The position numbers and the translations under genes were made by a program. This document shows, one piece after another, positions 6,439-6,576 of a stretch of 6,576 nucleotides of DNA. Under the pieces are notes generated by a model. It was not told the DNA's origin and ran no database searches. It saw only the letters and a program-made list of their open reading frames with translations. Position 1 is the first letter of the stretch. Each line of letters starts with the position of its first letter. The stretch is from Spirochaetaceae bacterium (lineage in GTDB: Bacteria > Spirochaetota > Spirochaetia > Treponematales > Breznakiellaceae), in the NCBI GenBank assembly GCA_031258625.1, contig JAIRMO010000088.1, forward strand, positions 1-6,576. The letters run 5' to 3'.

Positions 6439-6576
6439 AGGGGGACCGCTCAAGGTTAAACCGAGGTTCCAAAGCATCCAGGTTACCATCGCCCTGGCCT
6501 TTACGGTTCTGTTGGTGATCGTCATTGTGGGGGCCATCCTTATCGCCTTTGGGGTAACCGAAGAAACCGTCCGGAT
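6425..6576 (+). CDS. Probable membrane sensor histidine kinase, N-terminal part only (cut by window edge)
   Basis: The frame starting at GTG 6425 is open to the end of the window and gives 50 residues plus two bases. It begins with a basic stretch (MSGRKGGPLKVKPRF) followed by a strongly hydrophobic helix (about 19-43) ending before EETVR. That is the cytoplasm-to-membrane entry expected of a YesM-type sensor kinase with an extracytoplasmic sensing domain. No kinase motif is within the window, so the identity rests on topology and on its position overlapping the response regulator by 14 bases. Regulator-then-kinase is the reverse of the common kinase-first order. Any other membrane protein remains possible. 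Confidence 0.6.
   Translation, partial: MSGRKGGPLKVKPRFQSIQVTIALAFTVLLVIVIVGAILIAFGVTEETVR

Overview
The window is a gene-dense, GC-rich bacterial segment with every supported gene on the plus strand. It holds five complete protein genes and the first 50 codons of a sixth. Strong AAGGA/GGAGG-type ribosome binding sites, an extended -10 sigma70-type promoter and a YesN/YesM-style two-component pair are the main taxonomic hints. These pairs are most common in Spirochaetota (Treponema-like) and Bacillota. I lean towards a gut-type spirochaete, but the sequence alone does not settle this.

Layout. Bases 1-182 are an AT-richer leader: a likely terminator of an unseen upstream gene (23-56), an imperfect direct repeat (54-113) and a promoter (124-152). 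This promoter appears to drive a tightly packed three-gene unit. The unit holds a DmpA/BapA-type P1 (S58) N-terminal-nucleophile aminopeptidase or amidase (183-1145), a ketopantoate reductase PanE (1164-2111) and a YtcJ-type metal-dependent amidohydrolase (2126-3763), with gaps of 18 and 14 bases. A 222-base intergenic region follows that is almost entirely foldable. It contains a bidirectional terminator-like hairpin, a second 14-bp hairpin and a 15-bp long-range stem enclosing both. The second unit is panB (3986-4807), then a YesN-like response regulator (4807-6438) whose GTG start shares a base with the panB stop, then the start of a membrane sensor kinase (6425 to the window edge) that overlaps the regulator by 14 bases.

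How the genes may work together. PanB and PanE catalyse the two consecutive steps that make pantoate (ketoisovalerate to ketopantoate to pantoate). The S58 family includes enzymes that release N-terminal beta-alanine from peptides and, in ThnT, one that hydrolyses pantetheine. Both reactions touch the other half of pantothenate. The amidohydrolase could handle a related amide. The window therefore reads as a pantothenate supply, salvage or breakdown locus linked by overlapping reading frames to a two-component system of a kind usually associated with sugar uptake. That combined role is inference; the individual family assignments are well supported. I found no CRISPR array, tRNA, rRNA or transposase.
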